Assembly (NCBI RefSeq): GCF_030272615.1
Contig: NC_081413.1
Coordinates: forward strand, 164,933,080 to 164,997,079
From: Cryptomeria japonica
Lineage: Eukaryota > Streptophyta > Pinopsida > Cupressales > Cupressaceae
Direction: 5' to 3'
DNA: 64,000 nucleotides
Part shown: one piece after another, positions 10,289 through 22,656 of the stretch
Layout: each line of letters starts with the position of its first letter
Position numbering within the stretch: position 1 is the stretch's first letter
Made by a program: the position numbers and the translations under genes
Notes under the pieces: generated by a model
What the model was told of the DNA's origin: nothing
What the model saw: the letters and a program-made list of their open reading frames with translations, nothing else
The model's database searches: none

Positions 10289-13200
10289 TCAGGCGCTCCC
10301 TTCTTGTGCATTCTCAGAAACAATGTCATTAGAACCAGGTCTGGCATGGCCTCCTCGGTTTCTGCCTTTTGAATTGCCATTGGACATGCACTCTTCTCTA
10401 AATGTTCCTGGGATGTTCAATCGCTGGGAGCCATAGGAGCTCCTACAACTACCAAAGGCCTCATTCCATGAGCTATAGGATGATGTCCTTTCTGCAACAC
10501 TGTCAGCTCGAAGAACCTTGTGTGGGTTTTCTAGAGCTCTGAGGACATGGCGCATGCTTGGCCTCCTGGCAGGGCGGGGGTTGAGGCAAGCCTTTGCTAT
10601 TACAGCTACAGCCCACACTTCCTCCAGTAAATCCTCGTCTAGAATGAGATATGGGTCAACAATCCGAGCCAGAGTATCCTTATCTTGAGTGTCAATCAGG
10701 GCCAAGACATTATCTATCCATGAAGATTCCCCATGAGTTTCATTGTATTCAATGGTGGAAGTTGCCCCAGAAATTATCTCTAGTAGCAGTTTGCCAAAAT
10801 TGTAAACGTCATTTGCAATGGTAGCCATTGATGAACCGGAATCTCCTTGGTCCCATGAACTGCAATTACCCACCACAGCAATGTCAAAACCCTTGCAATA
10901 AAGTTATAGTATTTACTATTATATAACATTGTTTCATTGAAGGTGATGGGTTGATTAGAGCTTTCCTAGACAATATATGAATCTCGTGTTCTTCATGAAA
11001 TGAAGATGAAATCAGTGGAAGATTGAATAAGGATGAACTATCTCTTGACAGAGAAAGTAGAGTTTCAATAGTGATGTAGAACACCATTTAGTTAGCAGGC
11101 ATTTAGTTATCTATCATGAGGATGAGAGAATTGCTGTAGAAAAAAAATGGATAAATTGTTGAGCAAAAAACAAAACACTATTTTGTTATAAACTGTGAAA
11201 TCTAATGTCTCTCAGTACAAGAGATGTTTAAGCTATGATTTGAAAGTGATGTAGGGGCCAAAAGTATGGTTGAAATGTGAGCAGCGGGAGTATCCTCTTA
11301 AGTCATTTTAAACAGTCTGTGAAAGGGAAACTGAAAATGCATTTGGGCTGTCCACGTAACTAATGCAGAATTAGTTAGAAACACTTACTGGGAAATAGCT
11401 AAGAGCCTTGCAACCAAGCCAGGCTGATGATCCTCATCTGGACTGCCTGCAGAGCTTAAGCTTCCAAGCCTTACTTCAAACTTGTCATCCAGTAAAATGC
11501 TGCTTGCCTTGATCTCCCTGCACAAAAAATGATATTGATTTATAACCTCAAGAAATGAGATTAAAAGAAAATTAATTTTTTTTTACCTTAATAGGTATTT
11601 TATTAATATCTAAATGAAATATTATAAATATATGACATATTTGAAGGTATCTTCCATTTAATATACCCTGGCATTAAACATAATCAGTTATTACTTATCA
11701 ATTTGTTATACACTGGTATATAAACATAATCAGTTTCTTGTCTTTTTTATTGTTATACCTTCCATGGACCAGTTAGGAGTTGACCCTAAGACCTCAATTT
11801 GTTATTGGGATGGTCCATTTTTTGTTCAGGTGTGGGTCAAGAAAGGTGAATCTAGAACCTCTCATTTACTTCCTTTCCATGGACCAGTTAGGATTTGAAT
11901 CCAAGACCTTGATTTGCTGTTGGGTGGTCCATTTTTTGTTCGGGTGTAGCTCATTTTCTATCACCCTCGAGCTACACTCCAGAAGCTCGAAATCCTAGCT
12001 CAGCTGGGTTCTGATGACCTGAACTCTGATATTATGTTAAACTTTTCATAGATCACTTAAGAGTTGAACTACTGTGTTTTATATTACCAGTCCATCATTA
12101 ATCTGAATAATGACTCATTTTCAAAGATTTATTAATAGCTCAACTGGTGAGCCCTTCTCCCTTCAGTGTTGTATATTAAGAACTATATTTAAAGGAAAAG
12201 TAAACAAAGATTGACGTTTCAAATGCAAGATTAGCAAGAAGAAGAGCAAGATACGACCCAAATGGAGGACAAAACAGAGAATGAGCATGAAAAAGAAAAA
12301 GACATTTGAAGTCATCCAATGAGCCATTGTCACGATCAGCATACTTTGTTTATGGATGCAGTGAACATAAAATTCCCCCAGTTAATGGTTTACAGTTATT
12401 TTATATGACCTGTGCACTCTAGGACTTGGGCCTTAATCAATTTCTATTAGTGTGCTGCATATCAAACAAGATTGAAATAGTCGAGTATGCAAAGTGAAGT
12501 GAATAGTTCGTACCGTCTGCAGCTAGGCGGTTCCAGTGAGACTGTTCTAGAACTTAGTAATGTGATTATAATTGGTTCTGGAAATATGATTTAAAACGGT
12601 TCTGGAATTTGGGAAGCTCTAAATGGTTCTGGAGTTTGCGAAGCTTCATGACTCAAAAAGTAATATTTCGAGGTCCCATGGACATTAATAAAAATTTCAA
12701 TTTTCTTCATTAAGCTCTCTATTGCATCTTCAACTTCGGCTTTCTAGAGCCATCCTTCTAGAGAATACCTCTGCTCTACTCATACATTTCTGTGTTTTTT
12801 ATGAATTAGTACAACCTATCAAATTGTAATGTTTAAATGATTTAACTCTGTACAGCCATATTTTACAACTTTCTGCTTATGTTATTCTGTATAAATATGA
12901 TAGAAAGTTCAATAGAAACAAAAACTCAGTTAGAAGACAGGCCCCACTGTACTATTTATTATCTTCGATTGTCTTATCCTGTAGTTATAGAATAAGAATC
13001 ATTCTGTAGCTGAATAGAACATGATCCTAACATTCATAAAAAGAAGATCCAATTAAAAAAAAAAGACAGAACAAGTACCTGTGCATAATTGGAGGAGAGC
13101 ACTCATGATGCAAATAAGCCAACCCCTCAGCAATCCCTATGACAATCTTTAACCTGGCAATCCAATCCAAAGGATGAAGAAAGAAATTATTGATATTATG

Positions 13201-14640
13201 AGCTGTCTTCTTTCTCAAAACAGATTCAAGATCTCCATTAGGCATATATTTATACACAAGAAACTTCTCCTCCTTCATATCCAAGCAGTGACCTAGCAGA
13301 GGAACAAGTCTAGTATGAGAAGCCTTGCCAAAAACCTCAAGCTCCCTAATATACTCACCCTTCTTCACCTTATTCAAATCTATCCTCTTCACAACCACCT
13401 CAGCACCGCCCTCTAATACCCCTTTGTAAAAATCTCCAGAATGACCCACTCTGATCAAACACTCAGAATGAAACATATTGGTGGCTTCTACAAGCTGGGC
13501 ATATGTAAACTTCTCTCCCAAATTGGCTCCTTGTATTTCTTCTATTCCTTCCGGACCCTTACCCACAGTTGAGTTCACAATTCTTGCTTCACTTCTCAGA
13601 ATGCACATAACCATCATACCAATTATGAGTATCAGAACAAGCCCTGCAGCACTGCCTCCAACAATGGCTGCAAGATTTCTTGTGACTCCATCTCCTTTCT
13701 TCTTGATTTCCCCTGACACAACTATTACACTACCATTTGTACTGTTGAAGCTCCTGGGCAAGATTGAATGGGCGCGTGCAGTTCTATTTCTATAAAAAAA
13801 TCTACAAGATCTCTCCCTGTGCTGATTGGAAACATTGAAGAAGCAATTTCTTGAAGTTTTTGAAATGGGTTTCAACTTCTCCGGCACAGACCCATTGAAA
13901 AAATTTCCTCTCAAGTCCAACCGCACCAAAAACTTCATCTTTGACATACCTTGGGGCAAAGGCCCGGAAAACTGATTGACAGCCAACTGCAATGTATTGA
14001 GCTTGGGCAGCTCCGTCAACTCAGGTGGCAAACTGCCGGAAAATGCATTGAAAGACAAAAACAGCCTCTGCAAGCTCCTCAAAATTTTCACTGAACTAGG
14101 AAGAGGTCCACTGAAATTGTTGGCCGCCAGATTCAGGGTCACCAAACCGGTGAAATTAAAGAGAGAAACCGGAAAAGTGCCCACTAAATTGTTGTGTGAC
14201 AAATCCAGATAAGTGATTTGGGAAAGCCTGGAAAGCTGCGGCGGTATGGGCCCTGTGAGATTGTTGCGAGACAATCTGAGGGTACGAAGCTCTCCCAGGC
14301 TTGCGAGCCATGGTGGGATTCGACCCTGTAACGTCGCATTCCGCAGGTCGAGGTGTTGCAGAGCAGTTAAACTTGCAATCGGATCAGGAACAGTGCAGTT
14401 TCCATTACTGCTACTAAGACCCATGAGTTGAATGCCTATAACGCGGTTGCCCCAGCATGTTATACCCCGCCATTTGCAGGCTCCGATCTCATCAGGCCAT
14501 TCCGACTTCTGTATACCCAGAGCTCCGCGTAAACTTCTCAGAGCTTCGATTTCCTCTGGACTCCCTGAAGTTGCAGAGACGTAAAACAGAAACATGAGCA
14601 AAGATGAGATCTTTGCTAGAAAATATGATGATTCTTCCAT
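10289..14640 (-). CDS. LRR receptor-like kinase with a degenerate kinase domain (three exons)
   Basis: The proposed exons are 14640-13079, 11517-11389 and 10859-10289. Together they are 2262 bp, encode 753 aa and keep the reading frame. Donors are CAG|GTACTT and CCCA|GTAAGTG; acceptors are TGTGCAG and ATTGCAG. The acceptor at 10859 restores frame and family similarity, whereas the one at 10884 would not. The protein has a signal peptide (residues 1-26), an LRR N-terminal cap with CKWRGITC (about 28-70), about seven 24-residue LRRs (about 91-257), a transmembrane segment (about 323-347) and a kinase-like domain (about 378-690). The nucleotide-binding Lys is kept (VVVKR), but the glycine loop is altered (GHSGDF), HRD is HRE (520-522), the following Asn is Ser, and DFG is replaced by LGS (538-540). 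It is therefore likely catalytically inactive and a plasma-membrane receptor or co-receptor. From recalled family knowledge it most resembles Arabidopsis At2g16250. The ligand is unknown. Confidence 0.9.
10860..11388 (-). other. Intron 2 of the receptor-kinase gene
   Basis: This 529-bp intron starts GTAAGTG and ends ATTGCAG. The frame before and after it joins as ...LLAIS, then a split codon, then SWDQGDSGSS, in the position where this family normally has a junction in the kinase C-lobe. Confidence 0.8.
11518..13078 (-). other. Intron 1 of the receptor-kinase gene
   Basis: This 1561-bp intron splits the codon after HH..PPIMH, exactly at the catalytic-loop HR(D/E), and resumes with IKASSILLD. 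Inside it is a local tandem duplication: 11760-11834 and 11875-11948 (offset 115 bp) share CCATGGACCAGTTAGGA and GGTCCATTTTTTGTTC. No transposon coding sequence is seen in it. Confidence 0.8.
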
Positions 14641-15039
14641 CGTTTTAGCTTTGATTGTTTTTCTACTGGTTGCAGGAAGACTGAGTTTAGCTCAAAATGT
14701 CACTTTGGAGGTTGGGCGTGTAGTTAAGGTGACTGTCAGAAGGAGCTTAATTGGTGAATTGATGAGAAGTCGTGAAGGAATTTAATGGGCAACTGTATAA
14801 TTTATTAGGATGTACGAAAACCAACACAATCAATAAATGCAACATTCCGCCAAATATGTGCACACAAGGAAAAAGCTTTTAAATTCTTCTGTTGCTTTGC
14901 AGTCTGTGGAATTGACGTTCAGAGGAAACACCGTTTCGTAGAATTTGCTGTCAGGTTTTTTTTTGCATGGTATGGTGGCAGTGCACTCCAAGATCTCCGG
15001 AACTTCCTCCAAGCTCCCTGGAACGAATCTGGACTTTAC
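14641..15039 (-). promoter_or_regulatory. Upstream region of the receptor-kinase gene
   Basis: About 400 bp separate the start codon from the R repeat, so the core promoter and 5' untranslated region should lie here. I see no convincing TATA box. An ACACGTGT palindrome (an ACGT-core motif of the bZIP-binding type) lies at about 15037-15044, next to the repeat boundary. A 60-codon minus-strand frame at 14830-15012 has no recognisable similarity. Confidence 0.35.
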
Positions 15040-15466
15040 ACGTGTGATTTGAATTTATTTTGTGAATATTTTGTTCGTTGGCTATAAATGATTTAGACGT
15101 CTTAGACGAAGACTATATGTTTAAATTATTGGGATTAATTTTTCAAAATTTAAGGGCGTACAATTACGGTGTCTATTCCAAATTTATGAGTTGCAGATTT
15201 TTTTTTATTGTAACGTACAAAGTAAAGTTTGGAGTTTATTTATTTATATTTTTGTTGTCACCAAGTTCAATTAAAAATTAGTTCATTTCAGGATAAAAAA
15301 TTCATTTCATTTATTTTAATTTTTTTAATGAAAGTTTCTATTAATTTATATTTAAGATAGTGTGGGTCTTGACAATTCATAAATTTTAAATGCTAGCATT
15401 TGAAAAAGTAACAACTAATTTGAAAAATATAGACCATTAAGAATTCACAACGTTAAATAAATTGTT
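15040..15466. repeat. Repeat R, copy 1, left part
   Basis: This matches the segments starting near 29588 and 30570, e.g. ATGATTTAGACGTCTTAGAC, then AAAGTTTGGAGTTTATTTA, then AATATAGACCATTAAGAA. It is AT-rich and non-coding. It stops in the middle of the motif AACGTTAAATAAATTGTT, where the LINE is inserted, and resumes at 22030. Confidence 0.8.
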
Positions 15467-15487
15467 ATAATATGTTTTAATTTTTTT

Positions 15488-16695
15488 ATGGCGGCGAGGA
15501 GGGAGTGGGAGGTCTGCAAAATCAGTTACATGCCAATGGAGGAGAGAATACCAGGAGGAGTAGTAAGTCTCAGGAGGCAAGGCGGGAGAGATGCAAGGAG
15601 GAAGCCTTTGAAATTGATCTTACCAACAAAGCGGAGGAGGAGAGTGGGCTCTAGACGGAGCATGAGTTCATCGGCAGAGTGGTTGGTCCTTGGATGACCA
15701 GAGCCACTATTAGAGAATGGATATCTAAACATTGGGGCCTGTGACTGATTGTGAAATTCATCCCTAGGAGTTTTTTCATAGTGGTATTTGAGGATGGGAG
15801 GGAGAGAAATAAGTATTTGTGTAAGAATAACTGGTTTATCAAGGAACATCCTTTGTATTTACAGTTCTGGTTCCCAAATTTTAATCCAGTACCGTTGGCA
15901 ATATACGATAGACCGTTGTGGATTAGGATGTATAATCTGCCAATGGAGTATTAGGGTGAGAATTGTTTGGAAAAAATTGGTCGGTCACTGGGGACATTAT
16001 TGGAAATTGACGAGGAGCTTATTGAAAAAGATAGTTACGTGTATGCTCGATTGAAGATAGCGGCGGTCAAGGAGATCCCTTCCTAAATTTCTCTAGTTTC
16101 TTCGGCTGGAGTATGGTTGCAACAGGTTGAGATTGAGAAAGAAATTATCCCATGCTCGAGATGCGGTAGTAAAATGCATCTAGAGGGGGAGTGCAGAATG
16201 TATGTCAGAAAGGCTAGAAGAAATTATTTTCCCAAATAGACTAACAAGCATCGTTGGGTTGAAAAAACCGTTAAACTTCCTTTAACGATTTCAGGAAAAC
16301 CTCAGAAGGATCCGGAAATGGTAGAGAAGGTGGCCCCTATAGAAAAAGAAGATTCTAAAACATATCTTATGGAGAATGCGAGGTATCTGATATCGGATAT
16401 TGCAGATCATAATCTGGTTATTAAAGAGGATAACCAGTTACCCCTGACATCTAATTTTGAATATGAAGAAGATCTAAACCCTGAAGAAGAGGATATAGAA
16501 GATGGACTGGAAAATTTGGATCCTAGATGTATAAGTCAATCAACAAACATTATGCTGGGTAGAGCAAAAGGTAGTAGGGGAAGAAGGAGCCACAAACAAG
16601 TCAGAGAGGAGAGGGCATTTGAGAAAGGTATCGTCAGTGTAATTGACTTCATGAAGAAATCCAAGGGAGGGGATCTCTCCCTTGGAGATAGATGA
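15488..16695 (+). pseudogene. LINE ORF1 (nucleic-acid-binding protein), decayed
   Basis: One frame runs from about 15490 to the TGA at 16693-16695 with about five in-frame stops and no clear frameshift. A basic/acidic N-terminus leads to a DUF4283-like domain (around FIGRVVGPW, REWISKHWG and FFIVVFEDGRERNKYL; roughly 15670-15960). A CCHC knuckle, CSRCGSKMHLEGEC (C-x2-C-x4-H-x4-C), follows at about 16153-16194, then an acidic C-terminal tail. In plant L1 elements this protein binds the LINE RNA. The only nearby ATG (15488) is in a different frame, so the true start is damaged or further upstream. The stop overlaps the ORF2 start as ATGA. Confidence 0.8.
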
Positions 16696-19600
16696 AGATT
16701 CTATCTTGGAATGTCAGGGGTCTTTCGGCCTCTGACAAGAAGCGCTTGGTTAAAAGAGCATTAAAAAATCTAGAATGTGATATAGTTTTGATGCAAGAAA
16801 CCAAGCTCAATGATAAAAGTATGAATGATTTTATTAAATCTTGTTACAATTGGAACGATTTATCCCAATCATCCAGAGGATCTACAGGAGGATTAGGAGT
16901 GCTATGGAAACCTGAATCCTTTCAGGTCTCCATCATCTTTTCTCACCATCATTGGATGGCTTGTCGGGTGGTAAGATTGGAGGATCAATTTGATTTTCCT
17001 CTACTAAATGTTTATGGCCCTATTAAAACAGAGGACAAGAAAGAGTTATGGAATGAGATCAAAAACCAGATGGAAAATGTAGGTTTTGAGAGGGTTATTA
17101 TGGCTGGGGACTTCAATGCTCTTCTAGAATTAGATGATAAAGTAGGAGGTCTCTGAATGTGCACTCAAGTCATGGAAGATTTTAGACTATTTATAGATGA
17201 TATGCGGGTCATGGATATTGTCCCAAAAAATGGCAAATTCACTTGGACCAACATAAGGCACAATTTTTCAAATATTTCCGAAAGGCTGGATAGATTTTTT
17301 GCAGGTAAATTCTGGATAGATGGGCAGTTTAACCTATCATCATTCATCATACCTCAATCAGGATCCAACCACTTTCCCATCAGACTAAATGTGGATGGGA
17401 GTAAGCCCCCCCTGAAGAGTTATTTTAAGCTCCAAAGTATGTGGTGGAGAGATCCAACTTTTTTAATTAATATGAAATCATGGTGGGTGGGAAGCAAAAT
17501 GTGTGGTGGATCTCCAAGCTATTGTTTTGTTAAGAGATTAGGATATCTCAAAAAGAAGATCAAATCATGGAACAAGGAGCATTTCAAGAATATTTTCTCT
17601 GAAAAGTTTAGATTAGAAGAGGAAATGTCTAAATTAAATGAGAAAATCATGATGGTAGGTATGACAAATGAGGAATTTGAATTGGAGAAGAGATTGAAGG
17701 ATGAGTACATGGAAGTTCTGCGGAGAGAAGAACTATATTGGAGGGATAAGTCAAGAGAACTTTGGATCATGGAAGGTGATTCCAATACAAAATTCTTTCA
17801 CACATTTGTGAAAGCTAGAATATCCCATAATCGAATTATCGACATTCAGGACGAATATGGCAAGAATTGCTCCTCAGGGGAAGAAATAGAGAAAGCGGTG
17901 GTTGATTACTTTACTAGAATTTTAGGCTCCTGGGAAACTAACAAGAAGGAAAGTGTCCTGTTGGTTGACAGAACCATTGAGAACTTGTTAACTCAAGAAG
18001 ATAATGAGATGCTATTGGCAACTTTCTCAATTGAAGAGGTGAAAAAGGCCACATTTTCATTGCATCCCCATAAAGCACCGGGACCTAATGGTTTCACAGC
18101 GGAGGTTTTTCAGAGATGTTGGGATTTCATGGGAGAAGACATTGTTGAGGTAGTTGAAGATTTCAGAAAGAATAGGAGGTTTGTTAAATCCATCAATCAT
18201 ACGATGATAGTATTGATTCCAAAAAAACCTACATGTACAACAATGTCAGATTATCGACCTATATCACTATGCAATGCCCTTTACAAAACTATATCCAAAG
18301 CCATGTCAGAGAGATTGAAAAAGATTTTGCACAGACTAATTTCAGAAAATCAGAATGGATTCACCCCTGTTAGGGAGCTTGCGGACAACATTATTCTTAC
18401 CTCAGAAGCTATTCATTCGATGGCCAAGGATAGGATCAAAGGGATGGCGATCAAACTAGATGTCTCTAAAGCATATGACAGAGTTCTCTGGTATTTTTTG
18501 GAATAGGTCTTGAGAAGGTTTGGATTCGACAGTAAGTGGATTGATTGCATTAAATTTTGCATTTCTTTTGTTTTCTTCTCTATTATAGTTAATGGAGCAG
18601 TCTGTGGTTTCTTTGCTGCAACTAACAGATTGAGACTGGGAGATCCCTTGTCACCTTCCTTTTTCGTTTTGATGGCTGAGGTCCTCGGGAATAGCATAAA
18701 GAATAAGCTCAGGGAGGGTGTATGGAAAAGAATTACAATCCATCCAGAGATGGCAAATTTGACACATTCTCAATTCGCGGATGATACACTCTTGCTTGGT
18801 GTAGTGTCGATTAGAGAAGTAGAGGCAATCAAGGAAACTTTGGAAGAATATGCAAGGGAGTCGGGCCAGCACATGAATAAAGAAAAATCACAAATTTTCT
18901 TTCTAAATACTAGCAGACAGAATCAGAATTCTATTTTGCAGATCCTGGGTTTTCCAAAAGGAGAATTTCCGCTAAAATATTTAGGAATTTCAATAGGAAC
19001 AAAAGCGTTCCAAAAACAGCTCTGGGAAGAAGTGGTTATTAAATGCAAAGGGAAGGTGGATTTGTGGAAAAATAAATGGCTATCACAGGCTGGAAGGATA
19101 CAGATGATCAAGTTTGTATTGTCAGCTATACCAATATATAGTATGTCTTGCTTCAAGATGATCAGGCAAGCATATAGTAGTGTGGATGGCTTGCTTAAGA
19201 AATTTCTATGGGAAGGCTCCAAAGAAGTAAGGAGAATACTGTTGATCAATTGGGACACTGCATGCCTCATCAAGGAGGAAGGAGCAGCAAGACTCAGAAA
19301 AATGGAATTGTAAAACAAAGCTTTGGGAGCCAAGTTAGCCTAGAAAATTTTTAATAACCCAAATAGATTATGGTGTAAAGTGCTTAGGAATAAATATTTG
19401 GATTCTCTGGAGGAAGAAAGGATCTTCACAATGGCAAATTCGGAGAAAGGATCTCCAGTTTGGAATTTCATCTGGGATAGCAGAAGTTTACTCATAGATC
19501 ATCTATCTTGGAATATTGGTAATGGTATGAAGGCCAATTTCTGGTCAGATTCTTGGGGTGGAGAGAAACCTTTAAAGGAAATTTTCGAAGATCGGGATTG

Positions 19601-20912
19601 GATCAATCTAGTGGTAGCTAGCACAGGTAGCAAAGTCAAGGATTATTTTGTCCCTGGAGGATCGCTAGGGGATAGAGTGGAATGGAAGAAATGTAGCATA
19701 GGTAATAGGGACCTGTGTACAAAATTAGAATAGCTTTTATCCCAAAGGCACATATTCGTGTCAGACAAAGAAGATAAAGTATTTTGGTGTGCAGCTAAAT
19801 CAAGTGAATATAAAGTCAAATGGGGTTATGAAATCCGGAGTGGCCATACAAGTTATGTTGGCATAACAGAATCCTTCTAAAAGCAGGAGCGTTCTTTTGG
19901 ATAGCATTACAGGATAAAGTACTTACAGGAAACAGATTAAAATATATTGGCATAGCAGGACCTAGTAGATGCATAATGTGCAAAAAGGATGAAGAAACTA
20001 CCAATCATTTGATTTTTGCATGTTCTTTTACGAGCAGTTGTTGGGATTGGTTCTTTGATATGATAGAATATCATACTGTGAGAAATGAAAAACTTTTAGA
20101 ATTTATGTCCGCGTGGCCTCTATTTTACAAATCTAAGTGGGGTGATTTATGGTTAGTAGGACCCTCAATGATCGTGTGGCATATATGGAAGGAAAGAAAC
20201 AGGAGAATTTTCAGAGAGGAATTTCATTCAAGAGAAGAGACTTATAATCTATCAAAGCTGCTATTGAGGAAGTAGTGAGTGGGAACATTAGGAAGAAAAC
20301 AATTAGATTCTATAATGCATGGGACAAGAAGATGGAAAAGAGGTGGGCCTTCAAGGAATTGAACGATGTAAGGATTGCGAATAAAGCCAAAAATAGAAAG
20401 AAGGTCAAATGGTTAGCCCCAAAGAAGAACTGGACATAGTTAAATTTTGATGGAGCTAGTAGAGGCAATCTAGGCAAAGCAAGGTATGGAGCGGTTATTA
20501 GAGATGAAAATGGATCCTTCATGCAAGCAGCATATGGGAAAATTGAGGATACCACAAATAATGAAGCAGAAATAAAGGCTTTGGAAGCAGGTCTGGAGAT
20601 GTGTGTAGAGAAAGGACTAACCAAAGTCATAATAGAAGGTGATTCCCAAATCATAATTAATGGAGTAATTAAGAGAAAACTTCAAAGTTGGAAATTAAAC
20701 AAGTGGCTGTCACGAATTTGCGTACTGCTAGATAAAATTGGAGAATTCGAAACCACCCATTCGTATAGAGAGGGAAATAAGGTGGCAAATATTTTAGCTA
20801 ATATGGGTGTTTCAACAAATAAAGGAAAAATTGTCATGGATAGTTTGTCGGGAGACATTGAAGAATTGGTACGAAAAGAGAAAATTGATGAATCCCGTGA
20901 AGGCATTGGGTG
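16692..20912 (+). pseudogene. LINE ORF2: endonuclease, reverse transcriptase, zinc motif, RNase H (decayed)
   Basis: The ATG at 16692 overlaps the ORF1 stop. The order is: AP-like endonuclease (LSWNVRGL, QETKL, GDFNALL; 16692 to about 17400); reverse transcriptase with HKAPGPNGF (18070), PISLCNALYKTISK and the catalytic FADD at about 18775; the zinc-type region CIMCKKDEETTNHLIFAC (19970-20025); and an RNase H domain (NFDGASRGN at 20443, NNEAEIKALE, IEGDSQ). The final RNase H Asp is replaced by Asn (KVANILAN, 20780-20805). In-frame stops lie at 17154, 18504, 19311, about 19338 and 19731, with frameshifts near 19845 and 20255. It would nick the target and copy LINE RNA onto it; this copy cannot. 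L1 elements with an archaeal-type RNase H are an established plant lineage. Confidence 0.92.
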
Positions 20913-21195
20913 ACCCCTAATCAATGCAGTAAAGAGGTCAAAAAGACTAAACAGATGGGATAGATATGTACTCATTAGACAGGGAAGTCTTTTCTATATC
21001 ATAAAAGAGGAGAATATATCAGATATGGACGGAGAACACAAACAGTGTCGGCACTTTGCAAAAGCGAATTGACCACCTCGGGTTTGGATGATTGAAGAGA
21101 CAGAGGCAGTTTAGGAAGCCTCGAGAAATCCGGAAAGCCTATATTAGATAAGCGGGCTTCGATGGCAAGACACAGTAGCAAGAGAAGAAATAAAA

Positions 21196-21813
21196 ATGGT
21201 GCACTTCTTGGGATTAAACTGTGCCAACTGTGAGGTTCCTCTGGAGTTTTAGGTTAGGGATCTGTTCGATACAACAGAGTTTGGATATGATGCCATTAGG
21301 GCAATGGTAGAGTGTTCTCTAAGCTTGGATCGTCACTGGTGTGACAAAGCAATTTATGAGGCAGTGTTTGCGCCCATGGTGGATATTCTAGAGTCAAGGG
21401 ACAAATGCGTAGAACTGTTGGAGGGCTTTGTTAAAAAAGAAAATGGAGATATGGTTGTGGAAGCTATATTCGACTTGGAGGAAGGCTGCAAGAACAGTGT
21501 GCTAAAGGTTTATTTCAGCCCCGATAACTATTTTTCAGACATAGAGGAAGAGTCAGAGGAGGAAGATAGAAGTGAGGAGGAGGAAGGAAGCGACAAGGAT
21601 GTCGGAAGGGATAAAGAAGCAGAAAAGGAGAGAGCAATAGAGTTCACAGAGGAAGTATGGCAACAACTCAAGCATGGGATCATCAATGAGGATTTAGCAA
21701 TCTTCAGAAGTTATGCAGAGTCTGAGGAGTGGTGGATTTCAGAGGCATCCACAAAGAAGCTAAACGATCTAGCAGATTATGCGATGGTCATACTCCAAAT
21801 TATGAAGAGTTAA
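21196..21813 (+). CDS. LINE ORF3: acidic protein of unknown function (one internal stop)
   Basis: A third frame downstream of RNase H starts at ATG 21196 and ends at TAA 21811, 205 codons, with a single TAG at 21250-21252. Frame and composition then stay open for 169 codons from ATG 21304. It begins with a CANC motif, continues into a mixed helical-looking region, has a very acidic run at about 21540-21650 (many Glu/Asp/Ser) and ends in a short domain with EEWWISEASTKKLNDLADYA. It is not a standard part of plant L1 LINEs as I know them. It sits before the LINE 3' untranslated region and within the TSD-bounded unit, so it moved with the LINE. The function is not recognised. Confidence 0.6.
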
Positions 21814-22656
21814 GGTTTTTCCAAATTAGAAATGTTGTTGCTTTATAAGGTTTTGGCATTAGAAATAGGTTGCTATAAGCAACATTCGGGGTTGTATGTG
21901 GGTTTTGGGGTTGTTGTGATTGCCAGGGAGATAGGCAATTTTTTGTAATAATTGTATACTGTAATATTTAATTAAGAAATAGAGGGAGCTATCCCCATTA
22001 AAGATAGCACTTATTTTAGAAAAAAAAAAACGTTAAAGAAATTGTTGCAACTACACAATCTTTTCTGTCGTCACATATATAAAAAAAAGGTATATATACA
22101 TATATTTCTTACAAATAAGAAAATTGCCTACATATAATATTATCTCAAATTTTTAAACCCCGATACAATAAATATATTATAATTTTTTATAATTATGTAA
22201 AATGTTAAAAATATATACATAGAAATAATTATTTTTATTCAAGGTTTTTAATCAATTTCATATTGATTTTTGTAATCTATTGGTATTGGGAGATGAGTCT
22301 ACGTTGATATTTTTTTCGTTAAGAGTCTAGGACACAATCTTGAATTCATCACTTTTTGAAGTTAAGATCTTACATTCAATAGTCGATCTTTTTTGAAATC
22401 ATTCAATTTTAAAAACTAAAACGTATTGCCTAAAAAACTTAATTTAAAGAAATACTTATTATAAAAAAAAATTAAAAATTGACACATCATTGCACTTTGT
22501 GACTGACAATTACTATGTTGATTTGAGCTATAGTTTGGTGTTGATGAACTTTAAGAGCACTGGGATATTATTTAAATAAAAATCCTCCTAAGCCCCATTA
22601 AATCCAAGGTACCTTAGGATATACTTTTAAAGGTGTGAACTTCAACAAGGGGAAGA

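Larger units (their letters stand above)
15467..22029 (+). mobile_element. Nearly full-length L1-type LINE with RNase H and an extra ORF3
   Basis: The element of about 6.56 kb has ORF1, ORF2, a third ORF and a poly(A) tail at 22020-22030. It splits repeat R. The TSD is ACGTTAAATAAATTGTT at 15450-15466 and the same 17-mer with one mismatch at 22030-22046. The uninterrupted R copies at 29.9-31.0 kb show what the empty site looks like. All ORFs except the main part of ORF3 carry stop codons, so the copy is not autonomous now. Confidence 0.92.

Noticed and set aside
10860-10883. Extending exon 3 to the acceptor at 10884
   Set aside because: Joining there breaks the reading frame with exon 2; the acceptor at 10859 keeps frame and family similarity.
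13478-14785. Plus-strand frames opposite the LRR exon
   Set aside because: They are shadows of the conserved minus-strand exon; none has family features.
14830-15012. 60-codon minus-strand frame upstream of the receptor-kinase gene
   Set aside because: No recognisable similarity. It could be part of a 5' leader but cannot be supported.
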